In this document: positions 1 through 12,212 of the stretch, one piece after another | Numbering within the stretch: position 1 is the first letter of the stretch | Layout of the letters: every line of letters starts with the position of its first letter | Assembly (NCBI RefSeq): GCF_037975245.1 | Contig: NC_092579.1 | Span: forward strand, 13,748,678-13,812,677 | Direction: 5' to 3' | Length of the DNA: 64,000 nt | Source of the DNA: Apostichopus japonicus | Lineage: Eukaryota > Echinodermata > Holothuroidea > Aspidochirotida > Stichopodidae | Translations under genes and position numbers: made by a program | The notes under the pieces: model-generated | Databases searched by the model: none | Told to the model about the DNA's origin: nothing | What the model saw: the letters and a program-made list of their open reading frames with translations, nothing else

Positions 1-360
1 TCAGCGAATAATTTAGTGTTCAAATTTTTGTGCAGCAAGTTTTAAAGGTTCTGAAATATCGTCTCATATAAAAGACTATATTTCCCTATGTATCAAACCT
101 GCTTTTACATCTTTGAAATTGTATAGTCCCCAAAAAATGCTGAGCATTTTGCGATGGGATACTGTATAAATTACTCCCTGTGAATGCACCACTGGTCGGG
201 CTCTCAACTTCCTTCTCTTCATGAGGGATCAAGCTGTTTCTTGCGCAAGACCACAAAACTAAGATTTTTTTCTTAAAAGAATTTGTTAGTTCAGCGTTCT
301 AATAAATTCCTTTTAAGTAGGAGGAAGTCATGAAGATGAAGAATTTCTCATAGCAGTGTG

Positions 361-538
361 GAATGGTTATTGTTTGTATATATTAGTTATTGGTATATAT
401 TGGTTATTGTTATTGTTTTATATATATATTGTTTTATATATTGTTATATATTGTTTTGTTTTATATATTGGTTATTGGTATATATTGGTTATTGTTATTG
501 TTATTGTTTTATATATATATATTGGTTATTGTTTTATA
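361..538. repeat. TATTGGTTATTG-type low-complexity repeat
   Basis: Imperfect repeats of TATTGGTTATTG and TATATATTGTT lie just downstream of the last visible VWA exon, so probably in the next intron. Open frames here are by-products of the low complexity. Confidence 0.75.
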
Positions 539-641
539 TCAAAATACATGTTTCTGACAGAGACAATATTAATGACGTCCTTATCACAAGTCACAGAATA
601 CTATTCAGCTGATAAATTAAATAAGAGATAAAGACCCTTAC

Positions 642-3600
642 AGTCTAATATTGGTGAATCTGGGACAATTCCAAAGTGCATCTACTGACGACCCAAAGGA
701 TAGAAAATACAGCATCTCCTTGTTGTGTAACTGCTCATCAATCAGTTCCTGAAAAATGAAAGAAAGAGAAAACATTTAATACATTATCGTAAAAATAGAA
801 TAGATTTAAGCAGCAATTCTGATTGGTTCTGGGAAACAATGGACATTATAGTCTATTCCTGTAAAAGATGTAAGCATGTGAGAAATCAAACACTTAACAG
901 AACAATTTTTTGAAAAGTGCATTTTGGGTTAAAAATGAAACAGTCTGATGGTGAAATGATCTTCTCTTAGAGACAGACAAGGTACCTTAAAAAATAAGAC
1001 CTGGTACCACCAATAAAAACACTAGAAGAAAAGAAGGAATTAACTTGAACAGTTTGCAAATGATACAAGAAATCATTGACATCAACTTTGTGGGACACAA
1101 AATTTCTCTATATTGGATATAACAGTTCTAATCTCTGTCATTAAGAGTTGTCCATTAATGTAAGGACATAACACTTTTAATTAGACAGGTGGGGAGGGTG
1201 GAGGGGGCAGGCGGTATTTTCCAATATATGTGTGAATAATACTCGTTTGGCTGAAATGATGTAAAGTTACAACCAGGACTCAAAATTTAAACTAAAATAA
1301 CTTAGTGTGGTGGCAATAAGCATTAAAGGAGTGTGCAGACCCCTGAAACTAAAAATAAGTATGTTAGCAAATTATCTTAAGTCAATACCCTTAATTCAAG
1401 GACAGAATTCAATCAAGTGATCAATATCTGCATTGTCTGCAAAAATACCTTAGACGTAATAAAATGAGTAAGATGAGTTTCCCCAAAAACTGTCAAGAAT
1501 GGCCAAAAAATGTTACTTTCACCATTTTATTGAAAAAAAAAAAACTGTGTCGAGAGCAAAGAAAAGACGAAATTTGAGCACATGAATTTCTTGCTAACAT
1601 TAAAATGTCCCCGTAACAGTATGGCTGAGTTTTGAGGGTGTGTAACTTTAAAAAAGCAATGATTCAATGACAACATGCCACTATTAAGCCCCTATGACCT
1701 CTTTATTTTATACAACACCTCCTTCTTTTGAATGCAGGTCTACAGGTTGTTTGTTCCACTGCACCCCCTAGGGATAAAATCCATAAATGGAATTAAAAGA
1801 CTAAATGGCAAAGGCATTATCCTGTTATGCAACTTACCTTTGTATCAGGCTAATAGATAAAAATAGGTGTACTGTATTGCATGAAAAAAAAAGTCAGCCT
1901 TACCCAATTATTGATAACAAAGTTATACACAAATTGCTACATGGTGACAGAATGAGGTACTTCTTTCTACAAATTTGGAGTTCTTCTTTCTCCAAATGTG
2001 GGGTTTTTTAAGTGAAAAACAAAGCATATTCTGAGCAGAGTTCAAAACTAATAACCATAGAGGCATTGTCTGCAAACAATGAGCTGTGGCAGAGTTAAAT
2101 TACAATGTTACTGTTTTTATCATTTTTTGCCTCTTTTTTGTCTTACCAGCAGCGCTTCCCTGAAGATGCTGAGTCTGCCAAATCCACAGTTAGCGTCTGA
2201 GCTGTCCAACACCACTGCAACCTTCTTCCCTTTCACCATTCCAAAAGTCTTGATAAGATGTCAAAGAGAGAGAGAGAGAGATAGGGGGTCAAAATGTTTT
2301 AATATGATACCATTTGATTACAAATAAATGTTTGTTAAATTAAATACCAACTGAAAATGATTTGGTGGAGATTTATGGTGATAACATGGAACAACACATT
2401 GTAGAGAAAAGGGAAAATAAAATGTCAGCACCTTATGGTATGTGAATATGGTCATCTAAAATATTGTATAAGATAGCTGCATATATTTATAGGAATAACA
2501 AACAATACGAATAAACAACTATGCTGCATTGAGTGAAAGGCTGGATCTCGAGTGAGATACAAAACATTATATTAAGTTACTGGTTGGAAGTAAAACTGCC
2601 AATAGTTGGATTTTGCAACACTTTAGGTGATCATGCACCGAAGTAGAGTTTGTTTTGCTCGAAAGCTCTGCAAAATCCAAATATTAGCAATATTTATATA
2701 TATCTATAAATATATTTGCATACATCTAAATATACATATTGTAAGAAAAAAGCAGCCCACATGTAATTAATAAACAAAACTGAGGAGATGACAGATAGAG
2801 TACTGAAATGTTTATGAGTTTATCAGAATTTTTGGTTTCCCAAAAACATTCTTTCAGCAATTCCAGTTTATAAAGAGATACATATCAAAATAACCTATAT
2901 GAGACAAGAATCAGGTACAATAAGATAACAAGAGCTAAAACTAAATATTTCGCTTTTTTAATGAAATTCAAATCATATTTTTCCGCTTACCTTTTTGCTT
3001 CCTTTCAATAACCATCGTATTCTGTTGTGATACATCTCTATAGACCTGAAAGAAACAACCCAGGAAAAGACAAATTGTGATATTGACGTAATGATATATT
3101 TTGATATAAACAGTAGAGATTGCAAAGGAAATAATCTTCGTTCTCTCTACACGGTGGAGTCGTCTGTATCAGATAATGATAAGTCAAGTAAATAGCCTTT
3201 ATAGGCTTTAACAGATATAGATAACTGACTGTGGTTGAGAGGAGGGTGATGAACAATTTGCAGGTCTTAATTTTCTTCTTTGCCTTGAAAAATAATAAAT
3301 GAGGGATAATCCAGGGCTTAAAATATTGGAAATGCAGCCCAATTCTTTCCTTCATACAAATACATGGGGTGAAATTCTGCTTTCATGTTTTTCTTTGGAA
3401 GAAACAAACAAGAAGTCAGAAAATGGATATGGTTGTGGCTATTCACAGATAAACAGTGGCAAAATTAATAACAAGCAAACTACCAACTTTATTATACCTT
3501 AGGATCACAAAAGCAATGTTACAAAATTAACGATGAAAATTTCGGTTCACAAGCATCGTTTCATCAATGCTACTCAACTCAGGGCTGATTTTCAAGGTTG

Positions 3601-6600
3601 CCCTTCTTTCTTGTTACTTTTTTTGGGTGGTGGGATAACCAAATCTATCAATGAGTGGAATATCACTTTCTTGATGCATCCCACACATTCCTCTGACTGC
3701 AAAATTGACTAAAAGGGAAAATCCCTACATTGTAAAAAAAAAAATATTAGAAATTAAATTTTCATACAAATCTCTCCACCAGTATGAAATTGTATCATTA
3801 ATGGTATGGACTTACTCATATAACTTGTATTCTACTTCATTAACAACGCTCGCTTCAAACGAGAGGTGTCTCCCGGTTAGTACACTATTCTGATCATTCT
3901 TACCCTCTGACCTGTTGAAATCAATAACATGATCATATATTACAAATAATCTTTAAACTATATAGCTTGTCTCAATCAACAGATAACTATTATCTAATTG
4001 GATCAATACATTACAATACTACAGATATCTCTTCTGATAAATCAATACAACAAAATGAAGCAGAAATGCCTTTGATGTATCTTTGATGAATCAATAAAAA
4101 TAAAAAAAAAGCAATACTGCAATTTTATCTCTTCATCAATACAATCATAACAATATGTCAAAAATGTGCATAGATGTTCTTTCTTGATGAATCAATATCT
4201 TTTAAATGAATCGATACGTCATAATATTGAAGGTATCTATATTTTCAACATAACAAACACATGTCTCTATTTTATGAATCCATACATCACATTAACATAT
4301 ATATCGTTTTTTCATTAATCAATTCATAACAAAAGTGCACATCTAATTTGATCAATCATTACATCATGTGCAATATTTCAGATCATCTTTATTCAATCAA
4401 ATCAGTTGTAATATTATACCCCAGTAGTAAAGAAAGTTGATATTTACCTGTCTCATATACACATACAACTAGCTCATAACAATTGGTAACATTCTTGCAC
4501 TGCGCCCCCAATGACCCCCCCCCCCGAGGTTCCACCCCTTGGAGGTTCACTACCTTCATCTTTCCGATCATACACATTCCAAACACTTATACTGTAGCAC
4601 TCTTTCTGGCTGAGTGAAGTACAGTAAATACATCTCTTGCGACTAATCGACGCATGAATAAACTTGAGACATCCATCTGATCCATAAATACATTCGAATA
4701 CCTCAGACCTTCATCTTTCCCATTTATTTGATAAGACAGGCTGCAGAGCAAACTAAACCAGCTGCTACACATCAGAAGAGTGATAAATGACAAGAACTTG
4801 CAACCTCTTAACTCTACAGATGAAACATCCTATCCATGCTGAGAGGCAGAGTAGCATCGCTTCAACCAGTTTTATGACAACCTCAATTTGTTCTGAAACT
4901 ATTTATTTATATTCTGTATGCTAGCTATTAAACCTACCTTACAACCTGTCCTTTCCCCAACAAATCTTTCAGAGTCAACTTGAAATGTTGGATGCTATGA
5001 TTACCCAGCCAGTCCTCCGACGACTGGCCTTCGTTAAACATCGCAGACATATCTCTTGCTCTCTGTAAAGGAATGGATACAACATACATCTGTTATTGAC
5101 TAGTAAAACATGGATTCAACTAATTGTGTGACTGGTGAGCTGTAACACACAGACGCAAACCACAGTATAAAGTGCGTATGGCAAAAGATTCTTAAATGGC
5201 TTCTAGGGTTGGGCGATATATCGAAAATTATTATTATCGCGATAATTTTTTTTCAAGACGATATTTTTTGAGGATTGAACAAATGACGATAATTTCTTGT
5301 GAAAGAAATTGGAAATAAGTGTGGATAAAAATGCGATTATCCTTTCTCCGTTTTATGTGTAAATGTTTATTCTAGCATTCCATGGTTAAGAAAGTTGAAA
5401 CAAAATAAAGTTTATCAACTTCATTTACTGACTTTTGAACTTCGTAAAAAACCCGTCCTTTACAACATTAACTGTATAGAGCAAAAAACCTCGAAAATCA
5501 GTAGAGAAATTACCAAATGTGCACGAACATTAAGTTGGTACACCTTTCAAATTTTACGAAAGATCGAGCAAAATACTTTCGAAAAATTCACGCGAAACTG
5601 GCATATCGTGCTAAATGCAACAAATGTCATGTAAACAAGGCTCTAGTACACCCATTTATGAATAAACCATACGACCACATCTGCTGTTAAGCGGGGGAAA
5701 GAGAAAGTATTTTCTAGAATTTCCACAAAAAAAGGAAAAATAAATATCCTACCATAGTTAGGAGTATAGTACATAGCCTAACCACTTCGTTGATTACGAA
5801 TCTCACGTAACAACAAAAACACAACTAATTGTATTTTGCGAAGTTGACGTTTTCTACAAGGACATGGAAACAATATTTAGCATTTAGTTAATCATGCCAA
5901 ATGGCCTAAAACATGGGATTGCAAGATATACTTTCATAAAGATGGCCATACTGTAGCTACTGGGGCATTGATATCGTGCTGTCTGTATGGTATAGACTGT
6001 GCCTCGTGTATCATGGGGAACATATTGTTTTGTTCATGCGGATGAGTCGGTTGGCTTGAGGTGTGTTTTTACCTCCATGGTTTTACCTACCTTAATGTTA
6101 CGGGGATATAAATTTTCTTAAACGTCTAAAATAATATTTCGCATAACTTTACAGATCCTTTACTGACTGACCTAATTAATTCTAGAGTGGAGGTTTACTC
6201 CATAAAGTTTTTTGGAAACGTGCCAAAAATGTTAACAAACAGATTTTAGGGGGGTTGTTTGGCAATTTACCTGAGAAAATCCGCAGCACATGTACAGTAG
6301 CCTACCGTGATATTTAAGTAGGGGTAAACACTGCAGTTAACTTGTAAACTGATGTACGTATTGCGCACGCTGTTCATTGTTAGGCAGTCTAGAAACGGGG
6401 CTTTGTCGAACATAGTTTCTTTCATAATATCGTCAGTTTTGTAAGTTAAACTTTTTAAAGATTGTAAGACAGATTAAATCTCTTTCATTTTATCACATAA
6501 TATAGCTACTCTAACTTGTCATTTTCAAATTTTCATCAGTTTCGTGACAATTTATATTCAAAAAGTTGTTAGTATTTTGAATCCTCAACTGCGAGTTTGT

Positions 6601-9600
6601 TATCGCCAGACACGCAAAAATACTAAAATTTTCCGGGGCCTTCGCCCCTGGACCCCACACAAGGGGTTCCATCCCTTAACCCCACTGGGGCCCTAAGGCG
6701 GGCCCCTTGACCCCACGCCATTATGCTCACACGCAACAGGGGTTGGTGTGTTCGCTGCGCGAAAACACCGGTGGTAAATCGGCAGTTGTTTTTAGTGTGT
6801 TTGCGAACACACTAAAAACAACAAGGAAAAATTATCGTAATTATCGAAATATCGCGATAATTTTTGAACTATTTATCGTGACGTTAAAAAGCAAATATCG
6901 CCCAACCCTAATGGCTTCTGATAACTTGATAATAAAACGGTATGATAGGGCACCAGAAGAGGTTAATACTAAACTCATTCAGGAACAATATTGCAACAAT
7001 ACAATTAAGGGCATGAAACATTGAAGGTTTTGAAGTGAATGAAAAATGAACTTTTTTAATGAGGGGTCGTCAAAATGGCTATTACCACAATGACCTGTAC
7101 CTTAGATAGAGGGTTTTCATCTATGAGTGGACTTAATCAGAATAAGGATGATGAAAATTCATGTTGGACACCAATGAAAATGATAGTAGTAGATACAAAA
7201 AAAAAAAAAAAAAAAAAAAGTAGAGGAATGTAGCTAATTATAATTGATCTAAACTTGAATGCATAAATTTGACTGGTGGAAGCTGCATACCACTTTATCA
7301 TGTGTCTGATTAATGTGGGTAACATAGAGGTCAGAGGTTGGGGTGGCACCATCCGTTGAGGGTTGTTCCCACGCTGGCCTATCTTCATGGATCAGCTTCT
7401 TCCTCGACCCCTTCCTTACCCTCCCTTTTGACTGTAGATTAGGTTGAGTCATAAATGCACGTTTCGATGGCATCAACCTACCAGTAAACAAGAAAATGAT
7501 TAATAAATCAACACATTTTAATACTTTCTATACAATTTTTTCTTCTTTCAAAGATTAATAAATCAACACATTTTAATACTTTCTATACAATTTTTTCTTC
7601 TTTCAAAGGCACTGGAAGTTGATATTAATTGACAAAAGTCTTATAAATCCTTCTACAAAGAGGGAAGGAAGCAGACCTGGATATCATCTTTCTCTTACAT
7701 AATAAAGATGATGTGTAAAAGTAAGTTGGCCTGACTTGTCCCTCCACTGTTTTTCTCCTACCTCTCCTCTTCCCTGTTGGTTTCTTTCTTTCTTCTCTCC
7801 ATCCCTTGTCTACTACTCCCCTTACATCCATCTCTTTGTGTTCACCATGCTCATTAACCTCTCTGTATTCTGTGCATGTTTTTGTCCCTTCTGTAACTGT
7901 TACTTGTCATTTAGCCTTTGAAGAAGATCCTGCTAGGATTGAAACGTCAGCCCAACTTACCTTTACACATTCTCTTACACAGGCTCTAGTGGATAAGCAG
8001 TTTGCTAACAGTTTTATTTTATTTTGATAATAAAGATGATTGAGAGGATCAACCCAGTCCTTTGTGAGATATCATGGTAAATACTGTAGTTATGTGAGGT
8101 GGGGAGGAAGGGAAGAGTGGAGGGCAATGTTTCCGTCATTTAGTCAATGTCTGATGTCGAAGTGCAAATCAGGAGGTAAACACTGAGTTAGTTTCACCAT
8201 ATTACCTAACTTCTTTTGTACATCTTCATAGTGAATGTAAGCAGTTTTTCGAAGTAGAGCAACTCAACCAGCTCAAAGTTTATCAAATTTTTTTCCCTTT
8301 AATAGTTGTTTGTGAACATTTTTTGCATTTTAAGCATCTAACACTGTAGGTTAATGATGACAGTCAAGTTTGCCACTCCTTTCAGAGGAAAGCAAATAAA
8401 CAAACAGCGAAACCTCAGCAAGATGAATGGTAAACTTGTGGAGAAATAATGCAAATAAAAGTCCACAAATTGGACACCTACGGAGATCCTAATGAGTCAG
8501 AAACAACAATTCTGCTCGACTGTATCGCATCAGATGATGCATCTCTCCATGCAGGGCCAGTTTGAGAGGTCATACATTTTTTTTCGTTGACAAAGTTTTC
8601 AACTTACTCTTCATCTTCTCCTTCCATTTCTGCCTCTTCTTCCAGATTCATCATCTCATCAGCTCCATACCCCAAAGCTTCATATGTAGCGGATGAACCA
8701 GGCCTATATTAAATCAAAGGTAAAAAAGGAGCTACATTTAGAAATTAGAAAGTTGAAAACAGTTAGGGGAGCAATCTGTGAATACAGTCTGTTCCAGTAA
8801 GTAATGATGTCAACAGAAAATTTAATTGACCTTAATTAACGGCTTTTTCTTTATCATATGTTACCTGTTCAACATAATGGTTGTGACCATGGCCACCATC
8901 AAGTAGCTGACATTGACAGTTAAATAACATCAGGCTTGGGGTAATCGTAATCAGTAATCGTAATCGATTACAATCGATTACATTTTTTGAAGTAATCGTA
9001 ATCGATTACTTTTGTGAAAATTACAAAGTAATCGTAATCGTAATCGATTACAAGGGCAAAGTAATCGTAATCGTATTACATTTATGATTACAGTGAAATT
9101 TGAATCAGAAGGGCAAAATTAGTAGAAAAGATTAAAACTAATTCTTACTATTGGCTTTTAGTGTGACCAAAGAAGTGTTCCTGCTTCTAGAATTCTCTAG
9201 CACAATAAACTTATACTAAGAAGTACTGGGGATTTGATCGCCATATTCAAGGATTTTTTATCACCTGAATTATTCTGTTCAATGCTGCCTCTCAGTGTTC
9301 ACAATCCTTTTGCATACACAACTGGTTGTCTGTTTAATTGTCTGTTCATTCATACTTAGTAAAGATTCCTAAATCCTATTGGTCCATTCAGGTCAGCTGA
9401 CCGTGGTTAATCCTGTGAGTAACGCACGGTAAAATTACGGGGCATCACTTTAATAAATCTTTGGTTATATGTTTAACCAAAAATGTTTTGTTTTATGATT
9501 TTTCCCCCACACAAATGTTAGTGTATGAATGAACGGGGTTAATCAACAGTCTAGCGTGCGTTACTCACATGATTAATGCACTCTGGGTGTTAATGCTATC

Positions 9601-10763
9601 GCTGGATGCACTCGGGCTCCGCTACGCTCCGCCCTCGTGCATCGCTTGCATTATCCCCTGATCGTGCATTAATCCTGTGAGTAACGCACGCTAGACCGTT
9701 GATTAACCCCTTATTTAAATTGTATTTTTTACTGGACTTATGGGTTACACATCTTAAATGTGTAATGCCTGGTAGGAATTGTAGATATACTTCCACAATT
9801 TTGTCCGTATATACTGTAAATGCCCTTCCTTTGCCCTATTTCATTGCCCTATTTCCCGGCAGAGAGTTATATTAAACAGATATGCAGAGGATTGTGCAAG
9901 TAACCACAATGTAATCGTGATTGTAATCACGATTACATTACAATGTAATCGTAATCGATTACTTCAACTTTAGGCTGTAATCATAATCGTAATCATACAT
10001 TCTCAAGTAATCGTAATCGATTACATTCAGATGTAATCGCCCCAAGCCTGAATAACATTCCCAATCAGGAAACCTGAATAGTTTCTTGATGTATGTATAT
10101 ATATCACAATTTAACAAATTGTTCCACGTATGAGACTATTTTGCATGGCTACGTTAGTGCTGTAGGTGAAATTGAAATTATGCTGCATTGCAATCCATTT
10201 CAAAGATGACATCGACCAAAATTGAACGACATTTCCTGTTGCTGAAACCATGTCCTTAGGCCTAAGCAGTATCAGCATGATAAGAAGTTAAAGTCCAGTT
10301 TACCCAAATTTACTACTGTACAAAATCAGCGATATAATCATCACCATTACCCTTTAAAGAACATAATCCCATTATTATCGAAATTTTACCGTATAGCCTA
10401 CCAACCATCATACCACATTCCTACCTAGGCCTAGTACTGACTCACTGAGTAGTAAATGTAGTTTTACTTTTTCTGAAAGTGTGTCTCACTTGTGAAACGG
10501 TCATAAATTAAATACTTGTCCTTCGTATATGCACCATTACTAGACGTGAAAAACGATGTCGTGTAGTGCTTAGGAATAGGAGTTCAGCTACGGCGCACAA
10601 GGGATAGGCTAAGCGTTATCCTAACAAGTAACGTTGAATTAACACAGACTAGAAAATCGTTCAGACGGCTTTGGTCATAAGCTAGCCTTTCATGGAATTT
10701 GTTCCTTGTTTGAGACTTGAATGAGAACACATACCTTGAATCATTATCTTCAGAAGGGTCCAT
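642..10763 (-). CDS. VWA-domain protein, VWA3-like (5' part of gene, continues past left edge)
   Basis: Split gene read from these minus-strand exons: 10735-10763, 8608-8703, 7291-7477, 4943-5062, 2991-3045, 2147-2248 and 642-748. Exon 1 starts with an ATG and encodes MDPSEDNDSR. The next encodes an acidic segment (GYGADEMMNLEEEAEMEGED), then a basic linker, then a segment reading SSEDWLGNHSIQHFKLTL, which resembles the region before the VWA domain in VWA3A/VWA3B proteins. The VWA domain begins at KKVAVVLDSSDANCGFG and continues through ELIDEQL and YFLSFGSSVDALW. The metal-site motif DxSxS reads DSSDA, so its last serine is absent. Reading phases match at every junction except 2991 to 2248, where phase 1 meets phase 0 and about 20-25 residues expected in the family are missing, so one exon there was probably missed. 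The last exon ends at a good donor (GTAAGG), so the gene runs off the left edge. The family call is by resemblance; the biological role is unknown. Confidence 0.66.
5205..6909. mobile_element. Non-autonomous TIR DNA transposon, 1.7 kb, 10-bp target duplication
   Basis: The ends are inverted copies of AGGGTTGGGCGATAT (left 5205-5219; right ends 6909), followed on both sides by further ATTATCGCGATA-type sequence. A perfect 10-bp direct repeat AATGGCTTCT flanks it (5195-5204 and 6910-6919). No transposase frame is visible. The interior contains a GC-rich block near 6635-6720 rich in GGGGCC/GGCCCC inverted motifs, and an inverted repeat around 6785-6825. It sits in the intron between VWA exons 5062 and 7291. 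The TIR looks hAT-like, but a 10-bp duplication is longer than the usual 8 bp and would also fit Mutator-like elements, so the superfamily is left open. Confidence 0.85.
7498..7607. repeat. Perfect 55-bp tandem duplication
   Basis: Two head-to-tail copies (7498-7552 and 7553-7607), each starting GATTAATAAATCAACAC and ending TTCTTCTTTCAAA. They appear identical, so the duplication is recent. It lies inside the VWA intron 7478-8607, 21 bp upstream of the exon acceptor end at 7477. Confidence 0.93.
7690..8040. mobile_element. Penelope-like / hammerhead-like repeat fragment pair
   Basis: Contains a plus-strand segment at about 7915-7975 reading TTTGAAGAAGATCCTGCTAG, then GATTGAAACGTC and CTTACCTTTACACATTC. 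A minus-strand partial copy (GTCAGGCCAACTTACTTTTA) lies at about 7700-7736. Related copies occur near 11270-11335 (minus) and 29180-29215 (plus). AATAAAGATGAT appears near both ends of the block. The arrangement CTGAAGA, hairpin, GAAAC recalls the degenerate hammerhead motif in Penelope-like elements. The family is inferred from the motif only; no reverse transcriptase is present. Confidence 0.45.
8931..10050. mobile_element. Non-autonomous hAT element, 1.1 kb, perfect 8-bp target duplication
   Basis: Termini are CAGGCTTGGGG (left, from 8931) and its inverse at the right (ending CCCCAAGCCTG at 10050). Both are followed inward by dense repeats of GTAATCGTAATCGATTAC (8941-9075 and 9905-10040), which form long inverted subterminal arrays. 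The 8-bp direct repeat AATAACAT flanks it exactly (8923-8930 and 10051-10058). TIRs beginning CAG plus an 8-bp duplication define hAT. No transposase frame is seen. It lies in intron 1 of the VWA gene and carries a nested hairpin at 9535-9710. Confidence 0.92.
9535..9710. repeat. 47-bp-arm inverted repeat nested in the hAT element
   Basis: Left arm 9535-9581 and right arm 9664-9710 match inverted with about two mismatches. Both contain CTAGCGTGCGTTACTCACA or its inverse, and the outer ends read GGGGTTAATCAAC and GTTGATTAACCCC. A third, partial copy of TAATCCTGTGAGTAACGCAC lies at about 9408-9428. The loop is GC-rich (around 9605-9650) compared with its surroundings. Confidence 0.85.
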
Positions 10764-11680
10764 GTTAAAAGGCTTTCTATTAGCTTATGACAAGAAGTTT
10801 TTACTTATTTTTTTGCACCCATCGACAAGTTTTACGGCTTTTCTTGCAGTTAAAATAACAAAATATAGGCCAAGTTGTTTTCACTAGGTTGCCTAGCAGA
10901 AGAATTTATGGTGGCGCTAAGTAGAATTGTATAGCCAAAACTCGGATTTTGTTGATACCGTCAGCTTTGCATTCGTACGGATGCCGATAGGTTTGGGGAT
11001 TTGCCGCAGCAATACATTTGCGACAATCACTGGTGCGGTTGCCACAACTAGTGAGTTTGCCACGAAGGTTTAAATATTTTTTTTCTGATAAACCGAGAGC
11101 CTAGATTAACTTTGTATAACCTAGACATGTTCGAAAATATCACACTTCCATCGTGTAGACTATTGTTTTGAAATACAGTAACGCAAAACATGTCATTCTT
11201 CTCCTTTACTGATTAAATCTCAGCGAACCGGAAAAATATACGGTAGCCTATATGTATCCTTATTAAAAAGAATGTGTAAAAGTAAGAGGGCCTAGTAAGA
11301 GGACCCTAGCAGGATCTTCTTCAGAGGCTTATTAAAAAAAAAGACAGACCGAAAAGATGATGCCTGTATATATGTAACATAAAATATCATCAAAATGCGC
11401 GAATATGAAATGAACTAACAACTAAAGTTGTTAGAGTAATATCAGAATTATCTGTCCGACTCAGGATTTATTTTGAATGAAATGATGAGTGGAAATTTAA
11501 CAAATTCAACCTCAAGATGATCAAATGTCGAGATAATAATAGTATTACCAAACATTTTCAGTACTGAATGAAAGCAATTAAAGCAATATAAAACATGTAG
11601 CACCATAAATAGTTTAACCAAATGGCATTTAATCAGCGAGTAATTGATAAATCCTTAAAATCCATTCGCGTATTGAATTG

Positions 11681-11912
11681 TACGGAAGCCCATTAAGGCC
11701 AAGGTTGTTCTTTTCCCCCTTGAATCCGAAACCCTTATTTTAAAATCCGAAATCCATTTTTTAAAATCCGAAATCTGTTTTTTAAAATCCGAAATCTGTT
11801 TTTTAAAATCCGAAATCCTTATTTAAAAATCCGAAATCTATTTATTTTAAAATCAGAAATCTGTTTTCCTTCGGATTCAAGGGGAAAAAAAAGAAAAAAA
11901 TGGGCTTCCGTA
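11681..11912. mobile_element. 232-bp TIR mini-element with 21-bp tandem core and 6-bp target duplication
   Basis: Inverted termini TACGGAAGCCCATT (11681-11694) and AATGGGCTTCCGTA (ending 11912) are flanked by the perfect 6-bp direct repeat GAATTG (11675-11680, 11913-11918). An inner inverted pair CCCCCTTGAATCCG and CGGATTCAAGGGG follows. The core is six or so copies of a 21-bp unit, AAAATCCGAAATCTGTTTTT. No coding capacity. Confidence 0.86.
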
Positions 11913-12079
11913 GAATTGCATGTGTAAAAATCAATTGAAAATATGGAATAGCGTCGAAAAACATAAAATGGAGCTAAACAAATATTCTGTACGTTGCTGA
12001 GTTGGTCACTTATTAAAATATACAGGAAAATTCCTGGATCTTTTAGCCAGTAGCACAATCCTGCATAACATTTTGTATG

Positions 12080-12149
12080 GCCAAATATATATATATATAT
12101 ATATAGGCCTATATATATATAGGCTTATATGTATATATAGGCCTATATA

Positions 12150-12210
<61 letters not shown>
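12080..12210. repeat. TA dinucleotide microsatellite with TAGGCCTATA interruptions
   Basis: Long alternating TA tract, interrupted near 12104-12146 by GGCCTATATA units. Open frames here are artefacts of the repeat. Confidence 0.95.

Positions 12211-12212
<2 letters not shown>

Noticed and set aside
1188-1216. G-quadruplex candidate GGGGAGGGTGGAGGGGG
   Set aside because: Only three runs of three or more G; too weak to list.
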